A DNA stretch of 64,000 nucleotides. It comes from Aquimarina sp. TRL1. Its GTDB lineage: Bacteria; Bacteroidota; Bacteroidia; Flavobacteriales; Flavobacteriaceae. Below the pieces are notes generated by a model. It worked only from the letters and a program-made list of their open reading frames with translations. It was not told where the DNA came from and did no database searches. Position numbers and translations under genes: made by a program. Where the stretch lies: NCBI RefSeq assembly GCF_013365535.1, contig NZ_CP053590.1, forward strand, positions 2,408,501 through 2,472,500. Reading direction: 5' to 3'. Every line of letters starts with the position of its first letter. Position 1 is the stretch's first letter. Below are positions 17,208 to 29,427 of this stretch, piece after piece.

Positions 17208-20200
17208 ATGAGAAAAAGAATTCATCATCTATTTGTCTGTTGTATCTTTTTATTCTTTATAGATTCGGGTTATAGTCAGTATAAAGTTATTTATGATCCG
17301 TCAGTTATCGCTGGAGCAATCAATTCAGGTACTGGATTAGAGTTTCGCCCAGATCTGAGTATGTTCAGTAGTGGAGTTACGGTCTCTTCTGGTACTGATT
17401 TACGATTATCTGTGGCTTCGGATCAGCCTCCTTATGGATGGTTTAGTTATGAGGTTCGCCTTCGGGTGACTCCCCGTTTATCGACCGGAGTTTTTGATCC
17501 TACTCAGAGTTATGTTGTTACGTTATTAGTTTCCAGTAATAGTGTTGCAGGATCAGGGCAGCATAGTATTGATGTTCGGGAACATCGTATTGGGGATAGT
17601 TATGGGGCTCATATAGTTGTAGAAGAGGGTCGCTATCAGAATCTATCGACTTCATCGGTAGATGTTAATGGATATATCCCAGAGAATATTACTTTATCAG
17701 CTAGCTTATGGGTATCACATTATGGAGTTTTATCTGATATGATTCCCACTATTGGAGCTACATTTGATGGAGTTAGTAATGAATTATCGTTTGCATGGGA
17801 TAATATTTCGGGAGCGGATCATTATCAATTAGAGTGGAGCTGGGTTGATAGTTATGGGGATCGTTTTAATACATCTTTAGGAGCGGATCAGATAGCTTTT
17901 AGCACTCTTGATTTTAAAGGTAATAGTACTCGTATTCAGACAAAGGCTACTGGTTATTCGATTCCTTTAATTTACAGCAAAGGCTATTTGATTTACAGAG
18001 TTCGTGCAGTGGGACATTATACGTCTAACATTTCAAAATACCAATACGGTCGTTGGAGCAGTGGGGTTCTTCCTAAAACAAGTGTTTCAGATTGGCCTGA
18101 TTATTATACAATTACTTCGGATCATGAAGAAGGCAAGAACTGGCAGTTTCAGGCGAGTTATGCAGAAGAAGGGAAGAAGAAGGAAGTGGTTAGTTATTTT
18201 GATGGTACGTTGCGTAATCGTCAGACAGTTACCAAACTCAATACGGACGATCATGTTGTTGTTGGCGAAGTTATTTATGACGCTCAGGGTCGATCAGCCA
18301 TAGAAGTGTTGCCAGTACCTACGACTTGGTCACAATTAGGGTATGTTCGAGATTTCAATCAGAGTTCATTATTGCCTGGAGCTCCCTATGATTATGAAGA
18401 TTTTGATTTGGATCATCAGAATATTTTGGATCAGCCAACGACAGATAAGGGGATGGATCCTTCCAGTGGAGCGAGTAAATACTATGGATTGGCAAACGAT
18501 CTGACAACTCCTTTTCGTTCTCGTATTGCAGATGCAGGGGGTCATCCGTTTTCACAGATAGAATATATGCCTGATAATACAGGTCGTATCCGCAGAAAAA
18601 GCGGGGTAGGAATCACCCATCAGCTAGGAAGAGGCAAAGAGATGGAGTATTATTATGGTACCCCCGAACAGAAAGAATTAAACCGTTTGTTTGGTTATAA
18701 TGTAGGTCATCACGGTCATTATAAGAAGAATCTGGTCATTGATCCTAATGGTCAGGCAAGTGTTAGTTATCTCGATCCTCAGGGTCGTACCATTGCTACG
18801 GCTTTATCGGGCGATGCAGCGGGGACAGGGTTAACGGGGCTTTCAGAAGAGCAAGACACAAGTCTTCATCAGGAAATGACGGTTGATTTACTGGGCAAAC
18901 TCAGTCGCGGAGCAAAGGATACGGCTTTAGATAATACTATTAAAACGAGCACAGGGGGATTTGGTCCTTTATATGACGCGCTGGAATATGGAGGGACGAA
19001 GGTTTCAGCCTTTGATAGGGGCTATCGATTTAATTATACACTATCGAATGCTCCTTTTTTTGAAGATAATTGTAGTCCTACTACGGTTGTTCAATATCCT
19101 TTTGTTTATGATCTGGAAATAGCTATTGAGGATTTGGACGGGGTTTCTTTACTCGCCACTCCAGTGGTAGAAAAGGTAGATATGAGTAGAGTGACTTCAG
19201 GAACTTTTATTTTGCCGGAAGCGACGGCTTCGGTTCCAAGAGGTAGTTATACCATAAGCAAGAGTTTGTCGGTCGACAGAGAAGCCTTAGCATCTTATGC
19301 AGATGCCTATGTAGCCAGGCTTCAGGATGCTAATGATGCGTGTTATATCAGTCCGGAAGAAGTGAGTAACCTTCCTGTTCTTAGTTTCGAAGGTTGTTTT
19401 ATGACCTGTAGTGAATGCGAGGCAGCCCTGCTATCGGATTATGGGAGCAAGTCTCAGTATGTGACCACCCAGGTAGAGGCATATGATTATTCATCCTTAT
19501 CCCATTTATCAGCTACTGAATTAGAGGAAGAAAAGACGCGTTTAGCTGCTGTTTTTGCTATACAGTGGGACGCTTTGATCAGAGCCTGTAATGCTCCCTG
19601 TCAAGAGGGTGTTTTAGATGGAGGTGCCCCTTCAGATGTTGTTAGTTCATCCTCGCTTAGTTGTAGTATTTCCCATTCGATTTTAAGGAATGATATGAAA
19701 CCTTTAGGTCAATACGGGGCATATAGAGGAGCTGTTTATAATGATCAGACCACAGGAGGCAGTGGTATAATAGAAAATTCCAGCGTATTATCCATATTTA
19801 GTACATCTAATGAATTGATAAGCACGCGTACTTCATCCGGGGAACATAACAGTTGGCGAAACCCTCGTCATGAAGCGCATGATCCGGCTCCTTCCGGGTC
19901 TGGGTTGTATACCTCGGGTCATTACTATACAGAAGATGGACAGATTAGTTATATCAAAGTAAAACAGCTAATAACTACACGTATTGTAGCAGGTCAACCG
20001 ACAGAAGAAATTACCTATGACCCTATGCTTATTGAAGGGGCTGTTGTTCGGGAGTCGGCAGACCGGGAGTATGTATATACAGAGCCACAAAATCTGGCTT
20101 TGGTTACGGATTTTTTAAGAGATGATATCTGGCAGGACAGTTGGACTTCTTCCCTTTTGGTGTATCATCCGGAGTATTGTTATATAACATATAACCGGGC

Positions 20201-23200
20201 AGTTTGTGGTATGACCAGTACGGTTTCAGGAGGCAAGATGAACTCTGATGGATATGATGCATATTTAGGATCAGTTAAGAGCTATGCAGCAGCAAAGGCA
20301 GCAGGTTTGTTAGGTAGTTTGGAATCCTTATCGGCATCGGATCCTTATTTTAGAGGGACTATCCCAGCGGTAGAGAATAGTACATCCAGAAATGCCCGGG
20401 AGTCAGTAATTCGTGAATCCCTTCTGTCGAATTATAATGGTAGTGGAATGAGTGCGATGGCATTTTCCTATGGTACTTTGGTTTGTAATAGTATAAGCAG
20501 TTGTGATTTGGGATTAGGAAGCAGTCCTACTGCAGCGAGTATTTTAGGAAAGGTAGATGGTTTTAGTGATGTATCGAAACAAGATCAGTTTTGGAATACA
20601 TATAAAGCGAACTATGGAGTTGCCAAACAAGTTGTACAAAGCTTATTTTCGAATATTTACGCCATGAACAATGGCTGTTACAATGGTTGTATAGGGGAAC
20701 AAGCGCCACCGACTACTTTGTTAACGGTATTATCGGGATACAGTACCTCTGTCAATAATCAGGTAGGAGGATTGATTCAGAGGGGTGTAGCAGGAATCTG
20801 CGCGGATCTTCACAGCGAATTATATAAAGAAAAGGAAAAACGATTTAAGCCTTCGGATAACCTATATAGTTCAGGAGATAATGGAGGAGATATCTATAAT
20901 GACCTGGCTAATTTTACTAATTACGAATATTATATTGCTACAGGAGTATGTCCTAAGGCTCGGGATTTAGAGATGTACTTAAATTACTATTTTAAGGAGT
21001 ATGGTTCAGGTATTCCTGCTAGTAGCACCTATAGAGGAGGATATCTGACTCCGGCATTATTTACAGATTTAGGAGGGAGTCACCCTACAGATGCAGCAGT
21101 AGAGATACGAACGAACCTTACAGCTTCCAATAAGACATTAGATATTCGTTTTTATCAAAACAATCAGGCAGTAGGTACTATTCCTATTAGTGTTAGTTTA
21201 CCTGCAAGTTTTAGCAATACCTGGCAGAACTATGGAGCAGGCACCTGGCAGATCACTTCTGTAAAACAGATTTATTCGAGTTATGATGCCAGCAGTGAGC
21301 GTTTTCGTTATCAGGTATTGGCAGAGGTGACTATTGGAGGTACTACGACTCAGGAGATTGTTCTTAGTGGTCAGACCCAGGCACGTATTGCAGCGTGTAG
21401 TATCACAGAAGCTGATGGTGTTGGGGAGTATATAGGGGATGGTAGTGGTACAGATATTTCAGGCTGTAATAATACGACCCGTTTTGAGACAGCCCTTCGG
21501 GATGTGATGTATGAATTAGAACAACGGGGAACTCTAAACAATGGGAATGTTTCTTTGAATAGTATGTCATCTTATTCTGGAAGTTATCTGGCTACATTTT
21601 TTGGAGCAGGAGCTGCTCTTTGGAAGGCAGATGGTAGGGGTACCTATGAGCTTACAGTTGGGGGAGTAACCAGATTAACGATGGAATTGGGGCAGGTATT
21701 AGATCCAGCCGTTATAGAGGTGATTACGGGGGCAAATGTTAACTATCTCTATAATGATAAGGGGCAGATAACCCAGCAACAGTTAAATATTACCTATAGA
21801 GAAGCGGATCATTTCCCTAAAATAGCCACTGCCAGGTTATATGAATCCTGTGATGTAGTTACCGGAGTATGCCGACTGATTAATTTATTGTGTTGTGGGG
21901 ATATTAATGATTTGGTGGGAGAAGATAACCAGGTTATATGTATTCAGAATCAACAGGCAGAAGAGACCTTCGAAGCAGGACTATTGACCTTATTAAATGA
22001 AGGGATTCTCAATGAGAACCGATTAGATACTCCTTATACGATAAGTTCTCCCCTGACTAGTGACTTTTTAAATAACACAAAATATCGGGAACGAATTTCC
22101 CGCTATACAAAAGATATTCCTGGCATTAATGTTTCTACGGATTTTAACAGTTGTTTTTTCTTGCGACGATCCAATCATTTTGAGGAATTAATGTTGATTT
22201 TCTCAGCAGACCCAACAGCAGATGCGTCCGCTATTGCTCATCATACAAACTCAACCCAATGTGGAGACTCTAATTGGGCTATTTTTAGAATACAACAACG
22301 GAGAAGTGATGGAGCTAACGTGTTGAATATAGGAAGGATTACGAAGTTGGATATCCAAAAAGAGGGAGTATTAGCATTTACACATACAGATCGTAGTACC
22401 AATCAGGAGATAGCAACAACCGGAAGTATTGCAAATCTGTTACCAATGCGGACCAATACAATTTGTCAGGTTAGTGGATTTAGACCGGATTGTCAGTTTT
22501 TTGAAGATCCTCCTGTGGATTGTATAGGTGAAGCAATAGCAGAAGCAAATCAATTTGCAAATGATATTAAACACCTTGTTAATGCCGTATTTCGGAATGT
22601 TGATTTAGCAGGAATAGGTATAAATCAGGGAAGGCTTATAAATTTACAAGGATATCCTGAATATACAAATTTTATACAGAAAGTACTGACTGTAAAAAGT
22701 GCTCTTCCTTGTACAACTTGTTATGATAAGTTTTTTGATTATTCGATTAAAGAACATGTCAAGTTTTCTATTACACGTACATCTTCTAATGTGTATGCTC
22801 TGAGTATAAACTTGTCAGATATACACCAGGTATCAATTCCGTTGAATGTACCTTCCGGTGAAATACCAAAACAAATAGATAGTATCACACATAGCTCTAA
22901 TGGAAGATTCACTGTAGTTTCTACTGATTTAAATGGTAAACAATATACCTCCTTGCATAATTTTAGAGGAGTAAAAATAAATGACCCTAATGATCATAAA
23001 TCTCCTATCTTATTTCAATTTTTTTGTAATACAGATTATAATGCTACTTCATTAGCACAAAATCCGGATAATTTAGATAATGAGAATATAGATGGTATTT
23101 GTGGAGATGCTGTATTAGAAAATAATTTAGAGCATGCTTTAAAAATAGCACTTAATGAGGGGATTACATCAATGAAAGAAAATAGACCTGTATCAAGTAC

Positions 23201-26200
23201 TATTTTTGATGAATTGTTTTTTGGGAATGTGAATCTTCAAAAGAGGATAGAAAACCATTTTGGCTTAACGGATCCTACATCTGTATATGACTATCAATTT
23301 GATTCTGCAGAAACAGAACCAATTTACCATAGATTTGCTACTGGTCATATACAGACTAGAGGAACTATGCATTTGATCCTTACTAGATCTGGGGGATATA
23401 TAACAAGCATAAAACTTAGTTTAGAGGAAGACTTTTTCGATATTTCAGAAATAATAGATATTGAAATTGTTCGCTCTAATATAGAATTAACCCAAGGGGT
23501 TAATAATTCTATTTCAGGAGGAACATTTTGTACAATCAATTACAAAGATAGTCTAGGTGGTCTTAAACAAGCTAAAAATGTAATTATAACTTTTTCAGCT
23601 TCAGATCTACCTCGAACATATGAAAATCAATTTCTCTGTGATCTATTATCATGGCCTGTATCTTTGGTACCTACGAGAATAGTATCAGAACTAAATGAGA
23701 ATGAGACCTTATCAACATCAACATATGCACGAGACCTAAACAACTCAAAAAAATCAAACCCACCCTCTGCCAAATCCACGACAATTGCGGATGAGACTAT
23801 TCCTTGTGGTCCTACCGTTTGTATTCCTCCTGTAGTGGAACCACTAAGTTGTACAACGACCTATTCTGCATATACAGGGGTGATGAGTCGGATAGGGGAT
23901 ACGGAGGCAGAGGATATTGTTAGTGCAGAAGATTTTTGTCAGTACTCGTTGCAATACCTGGTAGCCGATTATGAGTATTACCTGACCAAATTAGGGATAG
24001 TATCGACACTAGATCTTTACTATCTGACCATCAGTGAATTTGGTGCTACAGAGTTTAACTATGGATATCCGGGGATGCGTAGGACTTATAAGGGGCGTTC
24101 TGCTGTTATTGATCTGTATCAGGCTCATGTGAGCAGCAGTGGCGATAGCGCCAAAAGCTGGACTGCTTTTACCACGGATTATCTGAATACCTCCGGGAAT
24201 GAAGATATCTGTGTTCCCCGTCCATTTTTCACCGATTTTACAGAAGTTACAGTGACGATTCCTGATGACACGGATTGCCAGCAATTTGTCAAAAGTGTTC
24301 GGGCGGCATATACCCGGGATGTATACGATAGTTATATAGCAGGTAAGCGGGCAGAATTTATAGCTGAGTATTTATCACAAGCGATCGATAATGCAGTAGA
24401 GACCTTTGATATGACCTATTATGATAAGGAATACCAATACACCTTATATTATTACGATCAGTCGGGGAATTTACTACAAACGGTTCCTCCGGAGGGAGTT
24501 GATCGTTTTACGGATACAGAATTACAGGCATCAGATGCTTCCGGGGAATCCCTTAATCGCCGTATCAATCAGCATCGAACTAATGATATTGCCCGGGAGA
24601 ATAGTAGTTTATTACCAGCACATGAGCTATTGACCAAATACCGATATAATTCTCTGAATCAACTGGTATGGCAGAAAACTCCTGATGGAGGGATTACCCG
24701 TTTTGCCTATGATGAGCTGGGAAGAATTATCGCTTCACAGAATGCCAATCAGGTAGCCGCCAATCAATTTAGCTATACCACTTATGATGCTTTGGGTCGG
24801 ATTGTAGAGGCAGGAGCACTTACTCCAACCGTTGGGATTTCTATCCGGGAGAAGACAGGTACACTGGTTTATACAGCTACGGGCAATGTGGTATCGACCC
24901 GGGTAGAAGATCAGTACCCTCAGAATATTTCCAGGGATCGGGTAGAGGTCACCCGTACCCGTTATAACGATCTTTCGATAGGAGCGGCGGAGATTTTTGA
25001 GACGGTATCAGATCAGTCGACCTATCGGAGTACGACCCGCAACCGGGTGGCAGGAATTTATTACTATGATCAGTATAGCAGTACGACCTTAGAGCGACAA
25101 TACGACCATGCGATTTTCTATCACTATGACATCCATGGGAATGTTAAAGAGCTGGTGCAGCACGATAAACAGATGGCATTGACCCTGGATGATCCTACCT
25201 CAGGGATGAAGCGTACCCAATACGAATACGATCTGATCAGTGGTAATGTTCATAGGGTAACCTATCAAAAAGGGAAGGCGGATCAGTTTATCCATCAGTA
25301 TCGCTATGATGCAGACAACCGTATTGTAGGAGTATCGACCTCAGATAACGGACGTATATGGGAGGAGGATGCCCGGTATGCATATTTTTCACACGGACCT
25401 TTAGCCAGAACAGTACTAGGATCCAGGCAGGTACAGGGTCTTGATTACGCCTATACCCTTCAGGGCTGGTTAAAAGGCGTTAATGGAGAGTCCTTAGACC
25501 CGACGGCAGATATGGGAGGAGATGGATCTTCCACTTCTGATGTGGCTAAAGATGCCCTGGGATATTCCTTAAGTTATTACGAAGGAGATTATCAATCGAT
25601 CGGTACTACTACAGGGAGCTCTTTTGTATACAGTAACAGTCCCGGATTAGAGAGTACTAAGAATTTGTACAACGGGAATATCAAACAGATGGTCACCAGT
25701 CTGATAGACAACAATGAATCGATGTTGTCTTCCCAGATCAATCACTATGAATATGATCAGTTAAACCGTATCAAGAAGATGCAGGGATCACAGCTGACCG
25801 GGATGACAGCAACACCTTCATACCACAGTAGTTATAGCTATGATAAGAATGGGAACTTACAGCAGTTGCATCGGGCTACGGTCAACAGTCAGGGATCGGT
25901 TGTGGATATGGACGCCTTGCAATATACCTATAAGACAGTTACTGATCCGGAGACAGGGCAGCAAGTGCGTTCGAATCAGTTAAGCCATGTAGACGATACC
26001 ATTGCGGGGAGTACATTTAATGATTTGTCGGATCAGAATCCCGGGAATTACAGTTATGATGCGATAGGTCAATTGATAGAAGACAAGCAGGAAGGGATTC
26101 GCAATATCGAATGGCGGGTAGATGGTAAAGTAAAGAAGATCCGTAAGAGCAATGGTACAGAGGTATCTTTCTATTATGATGGACTAGGGAACCGTATTGG

Positions 26201-27593
26201 TAAGCGGGTACTGCCGGAGAACAAGACAACCTTATACAGCAGAGATGCTCAGGGGAATGTATTGGGGGTATATCAGGCAAATACCAGTGGGGCAGTTGCT
26301 ACGGATATGCGCTTAAAGGAACATCATATCTATGGGAGCAGTCGACTGGGTATTGAAGAAAAGAACATTGCTCTAAGCAGTGATCAGGCTGTAGCAGAAG
26401 CCACAGTGGGTAATACAGTTGGGGATAAGCGATATGAGCTAAGCAATCACTTAGGAAATGTAATGAGTGTGGTAAGTGATCGCAAGACTGCTACTGTTAC
26501 AGGGAATTTAACTACCTTTACTCCGGATGTTCTTTCATTTAGTGATTATTACCCCTTTGGAATGCTTTTACCTAATAGAAATGGAAACAGTGGAAACTAC
26601 CGTTATGGCTTCCAGGGACAGGAAATGGACAATGAAATAAAGGGAGAAGGAAACAGCTTAAACTATAAGTATCGTATGCACGATCCTCGTGTAGGGAGGT
26701 TCTTTGGTACTGATCCTATGGAATCAATATATGCATACAACTCTCCTTACGCTTTTAGTGAAAATAGAGTTATTGACGGTATTGAACTAGAAGGTAGAGA
26801 ATTTAGTATAACGAACGATTCTAAAAATGTTTATATTAATACAGAATTTAGAGTTATAAAAAGCGCTAGTGTTTCTGAAGATTTTTATAATATATTGATG
26901 GAAAAAACACGAACCAAATATAAGCAAGCTTTAAATGGTAAAGTTAGTAGTTTTAATTTAAAACCAGGAGTATTTAAGTTGAAATTAGTCGAAGATAGAA
27001 TAGGAAGTAAGCAATATAATATAGAAGTTATGGATCATGGTTCATTCATTAAAAAACATAGTGAATTAACGGGTGATCCTGAATGGATGTCTCAATATGC
27101 TGGTGGAGTAGTTGATGATATAGGAGGAACAGAAATTTACCTTTCCGTAACCAAAAAATCTGAATCAATAGATTTTAGTGATGAATTCTCTCAAATAGCT
27201 CAAGAAGAATTAGCTGACGAATTATCAAATACTATAATACATGAAATGGGTCATTTGTTAGGGTTGCTACATGTTTGGGATAGAATTGAGAAAAATAAAG
27301 AGGGTGTCACTTTTAGGCAGATAAAAAAGATTGCGGATGTTTATCAGCGGGCATTAGAACAACTTAATAGAGATTTACCTGCCATGTCAAGTGGAGCAGA
27401 GATTGAAAGAATGGGTAATAACTTTATGATTTTTGGAGAACCAAATGGTATGCAAGATGTAACAGATGCTGAGTCTCTTTTTAAAGAGTTTACTCCAGAA
27501 CAATTAAAACAGATTTATAATTTTATTTATGAACAACAATTTGGAGAAAGATCTAGTGGTAACGGTAATGAAAAAAGTAATGATGACAATTAA
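17208..27593 (+). CDS. Giant secreted YD/RHS polymorphic toxin with metalloprotease tip (RHS1)
   Basis: This 3,461-residue protein has a Sec signal peptide at residues 1-24 (ending near SGYSQ). An FN3-like beta domain covers about 180-290. A segment about 305-600 starts with [18 protein letters not shown] and is shared by Bacteroidota RHS proteins. A Cys-containing middle part (about 600-2400) includes [15 protein letters not shown] and [10 protein letters not shown] repeats run from about 2410 to 3080. The RHS-core-like end contains [26 protein letters not shown] and [19 protein letters not shown]. The tip from about 3195 is unrelated to the paralogue's. It has [11 protein letters not shown] (H3345, E3346, H3349, G3352, H3355) and a possible Met-turn (NNFMIFG), as in metzincin zinc proteases. 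Role by inference: the RHS shell encloses a protease toxin delivered to a rival. The 3' end overlaps the immunity candidate by 26 nt. The tip is much more AT-rich than the YD region. Confidence 0.9.
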   Translation: MRKRIHHLFVCCIFLFFIDSGYSQYKVIYDPSVIAGAINSGTGLEFRPDLSMFSSGVTVSSGTDLRLSVASDQPPYGWFSYEVRLRVTPRLSTGVFDPTQSYVVTLLVSSNSVAGSGQHSIDVREHRIGDSYGAHIVVEEGRYQNLSTSSVDVNGYIPENITLSASLWVSHYGVLSDMIPTIGATFDGVSNELSFAWDNISGADHYQLEWSWVDSYGDRFNTSLGADQIAFSTLDFKGNSTRIQTKATGYSIPLIYSKGYLIYRVRAVGHYTSNISKYQYGRWSSGVLPKTSVSDWPDYYTITSDHEEGKNWQFQASYAEEGKKKEVVSYFDGTLRNRQTVTKLNTDDHVVVGEVIYDAQGRSAIEVLPVPTTWSQLGYVRDFNQSSLLPGAPYDYEDFDLDHQNILDQPTTDKGMDPSSGASKYYGLANDLTTPFRSRIADAGGHPFSQIEYMPDNTGRIRRKSGVGITHQLGRGKEMEYYYGTPEQKELNRLFGYNVGHHGHYKKNLVIDPNGQASVSYLDPQGRTIATALSGDAAGTGLTGLSEEQDTSLHQEMTVDLLGKLSRGAKDTALDNTIKTSTGGFGPLYDALEYGGTKVSAFDRGYRFNYTLSNAPFFEDNCSPTTVVQYPFVYDLEIAIEDLDGVSLLATPVVEKVDMSRVTSGTFILPEATASVPRGSYTISKSLSVDREALASYADAYVARLQDANDACYISPEEVSNLPVLSFEGCFMTCSECEAALLSDYGSKSQYVTTQVEAYDYSSLSHLSATELEEEKTRLAAVFAIQWDALIRACNAPCQEGVLDGGAPSDVVSSSSLSCSISHSILRNDMKPLGQYGAYRGAVYNDQTTGGSGIIENSSVLSIFSTSNELISTRTSSGEHNSWRNPRHEAHDPAPSGSGLYTSGHYYTEDGQISYIKVKQLITTRIVAGQPTEEITYDPMLIEGAVVRESADREYVYTEPQNLALVTDFLRDDIWQDSWTSSLLVYHPEYCYITYNRAVCGMTSTVSGGKMNSDGYDAYLGSVKSYAAAKAAGLLGSLESLSASDPYFRGTIPAVENSTSRNARESVIRESLLSNYNGSGMSAMAFSYGTLVCNSISSCDLGLGSSPTAASILGKVDGFSDVSKQDQFWNTYKANYGVAKQVVQSLFSNIYAMNNGCYNGCIGEQAPPTTLLTVLSGYSTSVNNQVGGLIQRGVAGICADLHSELYKEKEKRFKPSDNLYSSGDNGGDIYNDLANFTNYEYYIATGVCPKARDLEMYLNYYFKEYGSGIPASSTYRGGYLTPALFTDLGGSHPTDAAVEIRTNLTASNKTLDIRFYQNNQAVGTIPISVSLPASFSNTWQNYGAGTWQITSVKQIYSSYDASSERFRYQVLAEVTIGGTTTQEIVLSGQTQARIAACSITEADGVGEYIGDGSGTDISGCNNTTRFETALRDVMYELEQRGTLNNGNVSLNSMSSYSGSYLATFFGAGAALWKADGRGTYELTVGGVTRLTMELGQVLDPAVIEVITGANVNYLYNDKGQITQQQLNITYREADHFPKIATARLYESCDVVTGVCRLINLLCCGDINDLVGEDNQVICIQNQQAEETFEAGLLTLLNEGILNENRLDTPYTISSPLTSDFLNNTKYRERISRYTKDIPGINVSTDFNSCFFLRRSNHFEELMLIFSADPTADASAIAHHTNSTQCGDSNWAIFRIQQRRSDGANVLNIGRITKLDIQKEGVLAFTHTDRSTNQEIATTGSIANLLPMRTNTICQVSGFRPDCQFFEDPPVDCIGEAIAEANQFANDIKHLVNAVFRNVDLAGIGINQGRLINLQGYPEYTNFIQKVLTVKSALPCTTCYDKFFDYSIKEHVKFSITRTSSNVYALSINLSDIHQVSIPLNVPSGEIPKQIDSITHSSNGRFTVVSTDLNGKQYTSLHNFRGVKINDPNDHKSPILFQFFCNTDYNATSLAQNPDNLDNENIDGICGDAVLENNLEHALKIALNEGITSMKENRPVSSTIFDELFFGNVNLQKRIENHFGLTDPTSVYDYQFDSAETEPIYHRFATGHIQTRGTMHLILTRSGGYITSIKLSLEEDFFDISEIIDIEIVRSNIELTQGVNNSISGGTFCTINYKDSLGGLKQAKNVIITFSASDLPRTYENQFLCDLLSWPVSLVPTRIVSELNENETLSTSTYARDLNNSKKSNPPSAKSTTIADETIPCGPTVCIPPVVEPLSCTTTYSAYTGVMSRIGDTEAEDIVSAEDFCQYSLQYLVADYEYYLTKLGIVSTLDLYYLTISEFGATEFNYGYPGMRRTYKGRSAVIDLYQAHVSSSGDSAKSWTAFTTDYLNTSGNEDICVPRPFFTDFTEVTVTIPDDTDCQQFVKSVRAAYTRDVYDSYIAGKRAEFIAEYLSQAIDNAVETFDMTYYDKEYQYTLYYYDQSGNLLQTVPPEGVDRFTDTELQASDASGESLNRRINQHRTNDIARENSSLLPAHELLTKYRYNSLNQLVWQKTPDGGITRFAYDELGRIIASQNANQVAANQFSYTTYDALGRIVEAGALTPTVGISIREKTGTLVYTATGNVVSTRVEDQYPQNISRDRVEVTRTRYNDLSIGAAEIFETVSDQSTYRSTTRNRVAGIYYYDQYSSTTLERQYDHAIFYHYDIHGNVKELVQHDKQMALTLDDPTSGMKRTQYEYDLISGNVHRVTYQKGKADQFIHQYRYDADNRIVGVSTSDNGRIWEEDARYAYFSHGPLARTVLGSRQVQGLDYAYTLQGWLKGVNGESLDPTADMGGDGSSTSDVAKDALGYSLSYYEGDYQSIGTTTGSSFVYSNSPGLESTKNLYNGNIKQMVTSLIDNNESMLSSQINHYEYDQLNRIKKMQGSQLTGMTATPSYHSSYSYDKNGNLQQLHRATVNSQGSVVDMDALQYTYKTVTDPETGQQVRSNQLSHVDDTIAGSTFNDLSDQNPGNYSYDAIGQLIEDKQEGIRNIEWRVDGKVKKIRKSNGTEVSFYYDGLGNRIGKRVLPENKTTLYSRDAQGNVLGVYQANTSGAVATDMRLKEHHIYGSSRLGIEEKNIALSSDQAVAEATVGNTVGDKRYELSNHLGNVMSVVSDRKTATVTGNLTTFTPDVLSFSDYYPFGMLLPNRNGNSGNYRYGFQGQEMDNEIKGEGNSLNYKYRMHDPRVGRFFGTDPMESIYAYNSPYAFSENRVIDGIELEGREFSITNDSKNVYINTEFRVIKSASVSEDFYNILMEKTRTKYKQALNGKVSSFNLKPGVFKLKLVEDRIGSKQYNIEVMDHGSFIKKHSELTGDPEWMSQYAGGVVDDIGGTEIYLSVTKKSESIDFSDEFSQIAQEELADELSNTIIHEMGHLLGLLHVWDRIEKNKEGVTFRQIKKIADVYQRALEQLNRDLPAMSSGAEIERMGNNFMIFGEPNGMQDVTDAESLFKEFTPEQLKQIYNFIYEQQFGERSSGNGNEKSNDDN

Positions 27594-28146
27594 GACTATT
27601 TGTTTTTCGATTATTGTATCTAATTTTTTTCTTAGTTCGGTCTTTGTTTTTTCACAAGATGCTAGAAACAAGAAAATAGATAGTATAAATTATTATTTAG
27701 ATAATACAGCTTTTTTTGATTCAAAGATTGTGGCTGAATTTAAAAAGTCATTTTCAAATGATAGTTTATCTATTTATTATAATCCGGTTGGTTATGACAA
27801 TTTGATTTTAACTTCGAGTAGCTTTAAAAAAGATACCATTTTAAAGAAAAAAGATATATACTACAAAAAACTGATAACAGTTGATAATAACACCTTAAAA
27901 GACAGCCTACGAGTTGATTTTAATGATTTTGAAAAATTCATTAAAGTCAAATTAAAAACGTGTGGATTTGTTAAGAGCGTTGTGCTAATACCACATATAG
28001 AGGAGCATTTAATCAAAGATTCAGAAATTATACAAGGTAATATTAATTACAAATATGAAAAATTTGAAAAAAATTATGTAGACATACATTATCTTACTTT
28101 TGATTATTATGATTATTTAAAAAGAAAATTAAGTGTAGCCAGATAG
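27568..28146 (+). CDS. Candidate secreted immunity protein for the RHS1 tip
   Basis: This 192-residue exported protein starts with MKK and a hydrophobic run ending at VFVFSQ, a clear Sec signal peptide. The mature part of about 165 residues is rich in Lys, Asp and Tyr; I recognise no family. The frame extends upstream to 27529, but the ATG at 27568 puts the signal peptide at the very N-terminus. It overlaps the last 26 nt of the RHS1 gene in another frame, as is usual for toxin/immunity pairs. Export fits a toxin that acts in the periplasm, where a metzincin-type protease would meet its targets. The gene is AT-rich like the tip it follows, consistent with arrival as one cassette. The immunity role rests on gene position and signal peptide only. 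A noncoding repeat begins directly after the stop. Confidence 0.7.
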   Translation: MKKVMMTIKTICFSIIVSNFFLSSVFVFSQDARNKKIDSINYYLDNTAFFDSKIVAEFKKSFSNDSLSIYYNPVGYDNLILTSSSFKKDTILKKKDIYYKKLITVDNNTLKDSLRVDFNDFEKFIKVKLKTCGFVKSVVLIPHIEEHLIKDSEIIQGNINYKYEKFEKNYVDIHYLTFDYYDYLKRKLSVAR

Positions 28147-28211
28147 TCCCCTGATGATGCTAGTTTACGTGATGGCTACCGCTAGCATTTGCTAGTGGCG
28201 GTACAGTAAAG
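28147..28211 (+). repeat. Post-cassette repeat, copy A
   Basis: It begins directly after the stop of the immunity gene with TCCCCTGATGATGC. It contains GGCTACCGC-TAGC...GCTAG-TGGCGG, which folds into a hairpin. It aligns with copies at 53936 and 54114 and is followed by a related terminator. Confidence 0.6.
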
Positions 28212-28232
28212 AAATGTATAATATATAAATAG

Positions 28233-28267
28233 AGCTACTTGGTCTAAAGGATTGGGTAGCTTTTTTG
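28233..28267 (+). terminator. Terminator after the RHS1 immunity gene
   Basis: AGCTAC and GTAGCT close a hairpin followed by TTTTTT. The arms and the downstream TTTTATAGGAG are similar to the terminator after the second cassette at 54027-54060. Confidence 0.75.
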
Positions 28268-29356
28268 TTTTATAGGAGGTTAATTTAGTCTTGGAGATCA
28301 TAAATACCTGATATAAGACAATATAAAACGCCCTCGAACCCGTTTAGAATTCCTTTTTAGATGTAAAAAACGGCTGATGACTCGTCTTCCTACTGTTGAT
28401 AGGGGGGCAAAGGGCAACAGCCCGTTCGCCCCCCTGAAGGGGGTGTCTGAACGACCTAAAATACATACAGAACACCCCGTTAGTTGTTTACTACGTCTTA
28501 TAGGTTGTTAGGAAGATCCAAATCCCTGTTTTCTTTTGTGAAGACTAACAATAAAAGGCAATACTTCTATGTCAAAATCAATGTTTTTGCAAGAATAAAA
28601 CTCCAAAATTGAAGTGTATGATGTGACTAGGCGTTTATAAATCCCTTGTTTTTTTAAGAAAAAATTAAGAAGGCGTTTTTAATTAGACAAATGTATTAAA
28701 TTATTTAAAATCAATTAATTAAATGATTTTTTTGTGTCTATTTATAAACGAGCATTCCTACTTTTTTAAAAATATGCAAGGGATGAATAATTTTGATCTT
28801 GATTAATTATTAAAAATAATATAGAGCACATACATCAGGAATTAATACACATTATAAAAGGGGAGTAGTATTGTTAGAAAATTACACGAGACATTCAAAT
28901 TTTAATCACAGGAAGTCGGTTTTGACATCAAATGAGAAGCGCTAAAAGTATTTTGTAAGAGCGTACGTTCAGAAAATCAATCAGGGGATAACAAAATAAC
29001 AGATCCCGATTGATTAGGAACCATAAAATACATGATGAAGGTGATGTTTCACCACTTTTAGAAGATTAAAGTTGTACAAAGGCAATTGCCGATACTCTTG
29101 TGAGAAGAGATAAAACAAGCTTAGCACTGAATCTAAATATTCTTTCCTTGTAGATGCACTGGTGCACTCTGTATTTCAGAAGGTTTTATATGGTGTGAAC
29201 CATATGACAGATAAAAAAACAGCAGGTATAGGTGAGAAGCCTATGGCTAACATAGTATCTGATTATCAGAAAAGAGAGCAATGACTTTCTTCTAAATAGT
29301 ATCCGGGATCAAACAATGGTGTGCCGGGAGTCAAAGAAGAGAAAAGGAGCTTTAGT
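28268..29356. other. 1.1-kb noncoding region upstream of the toxin operon
   Basis: No gene can be supported. A strong nested hairpin lies at 28401-28435 (AGGGGGGC ... GCCCCCCT with inner GGGC/GCCC), followed by GGGGTGTCTG and CAGAACACCCC as a second inverted pair. The G/C runs stand out from the AT-rich surroundings. The rest (28640-29350) is AT-rich without clear promoter matches. It could be a long operon leader or the remains of a lost cassette. Confidence 0.4.
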
Positions 29357-29398
29357 ATGGTGATGAGAAATTTAGATGTTAGCAAACAAATACGGTAA
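29357..29398 (+). CDS. Possible 13-residue leader peptide
   Basis: An ATG with AAAAGGAG 7 nt upstream opens a frame encoding MVMRNLDVSKQIR and stop. It ends 29 nt before the ATG of the operon's first gene. The Shine-Dalgarno sequence is unusually good for this genome. Translation is not proven; a chance frame is possible. Confidence 0.25.
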   Translation: MVMRNLDVSKQIR

Positions 29399-29427
29399 AA
29401 GGTTTATTAGGTTTTATTAAAATCAGT

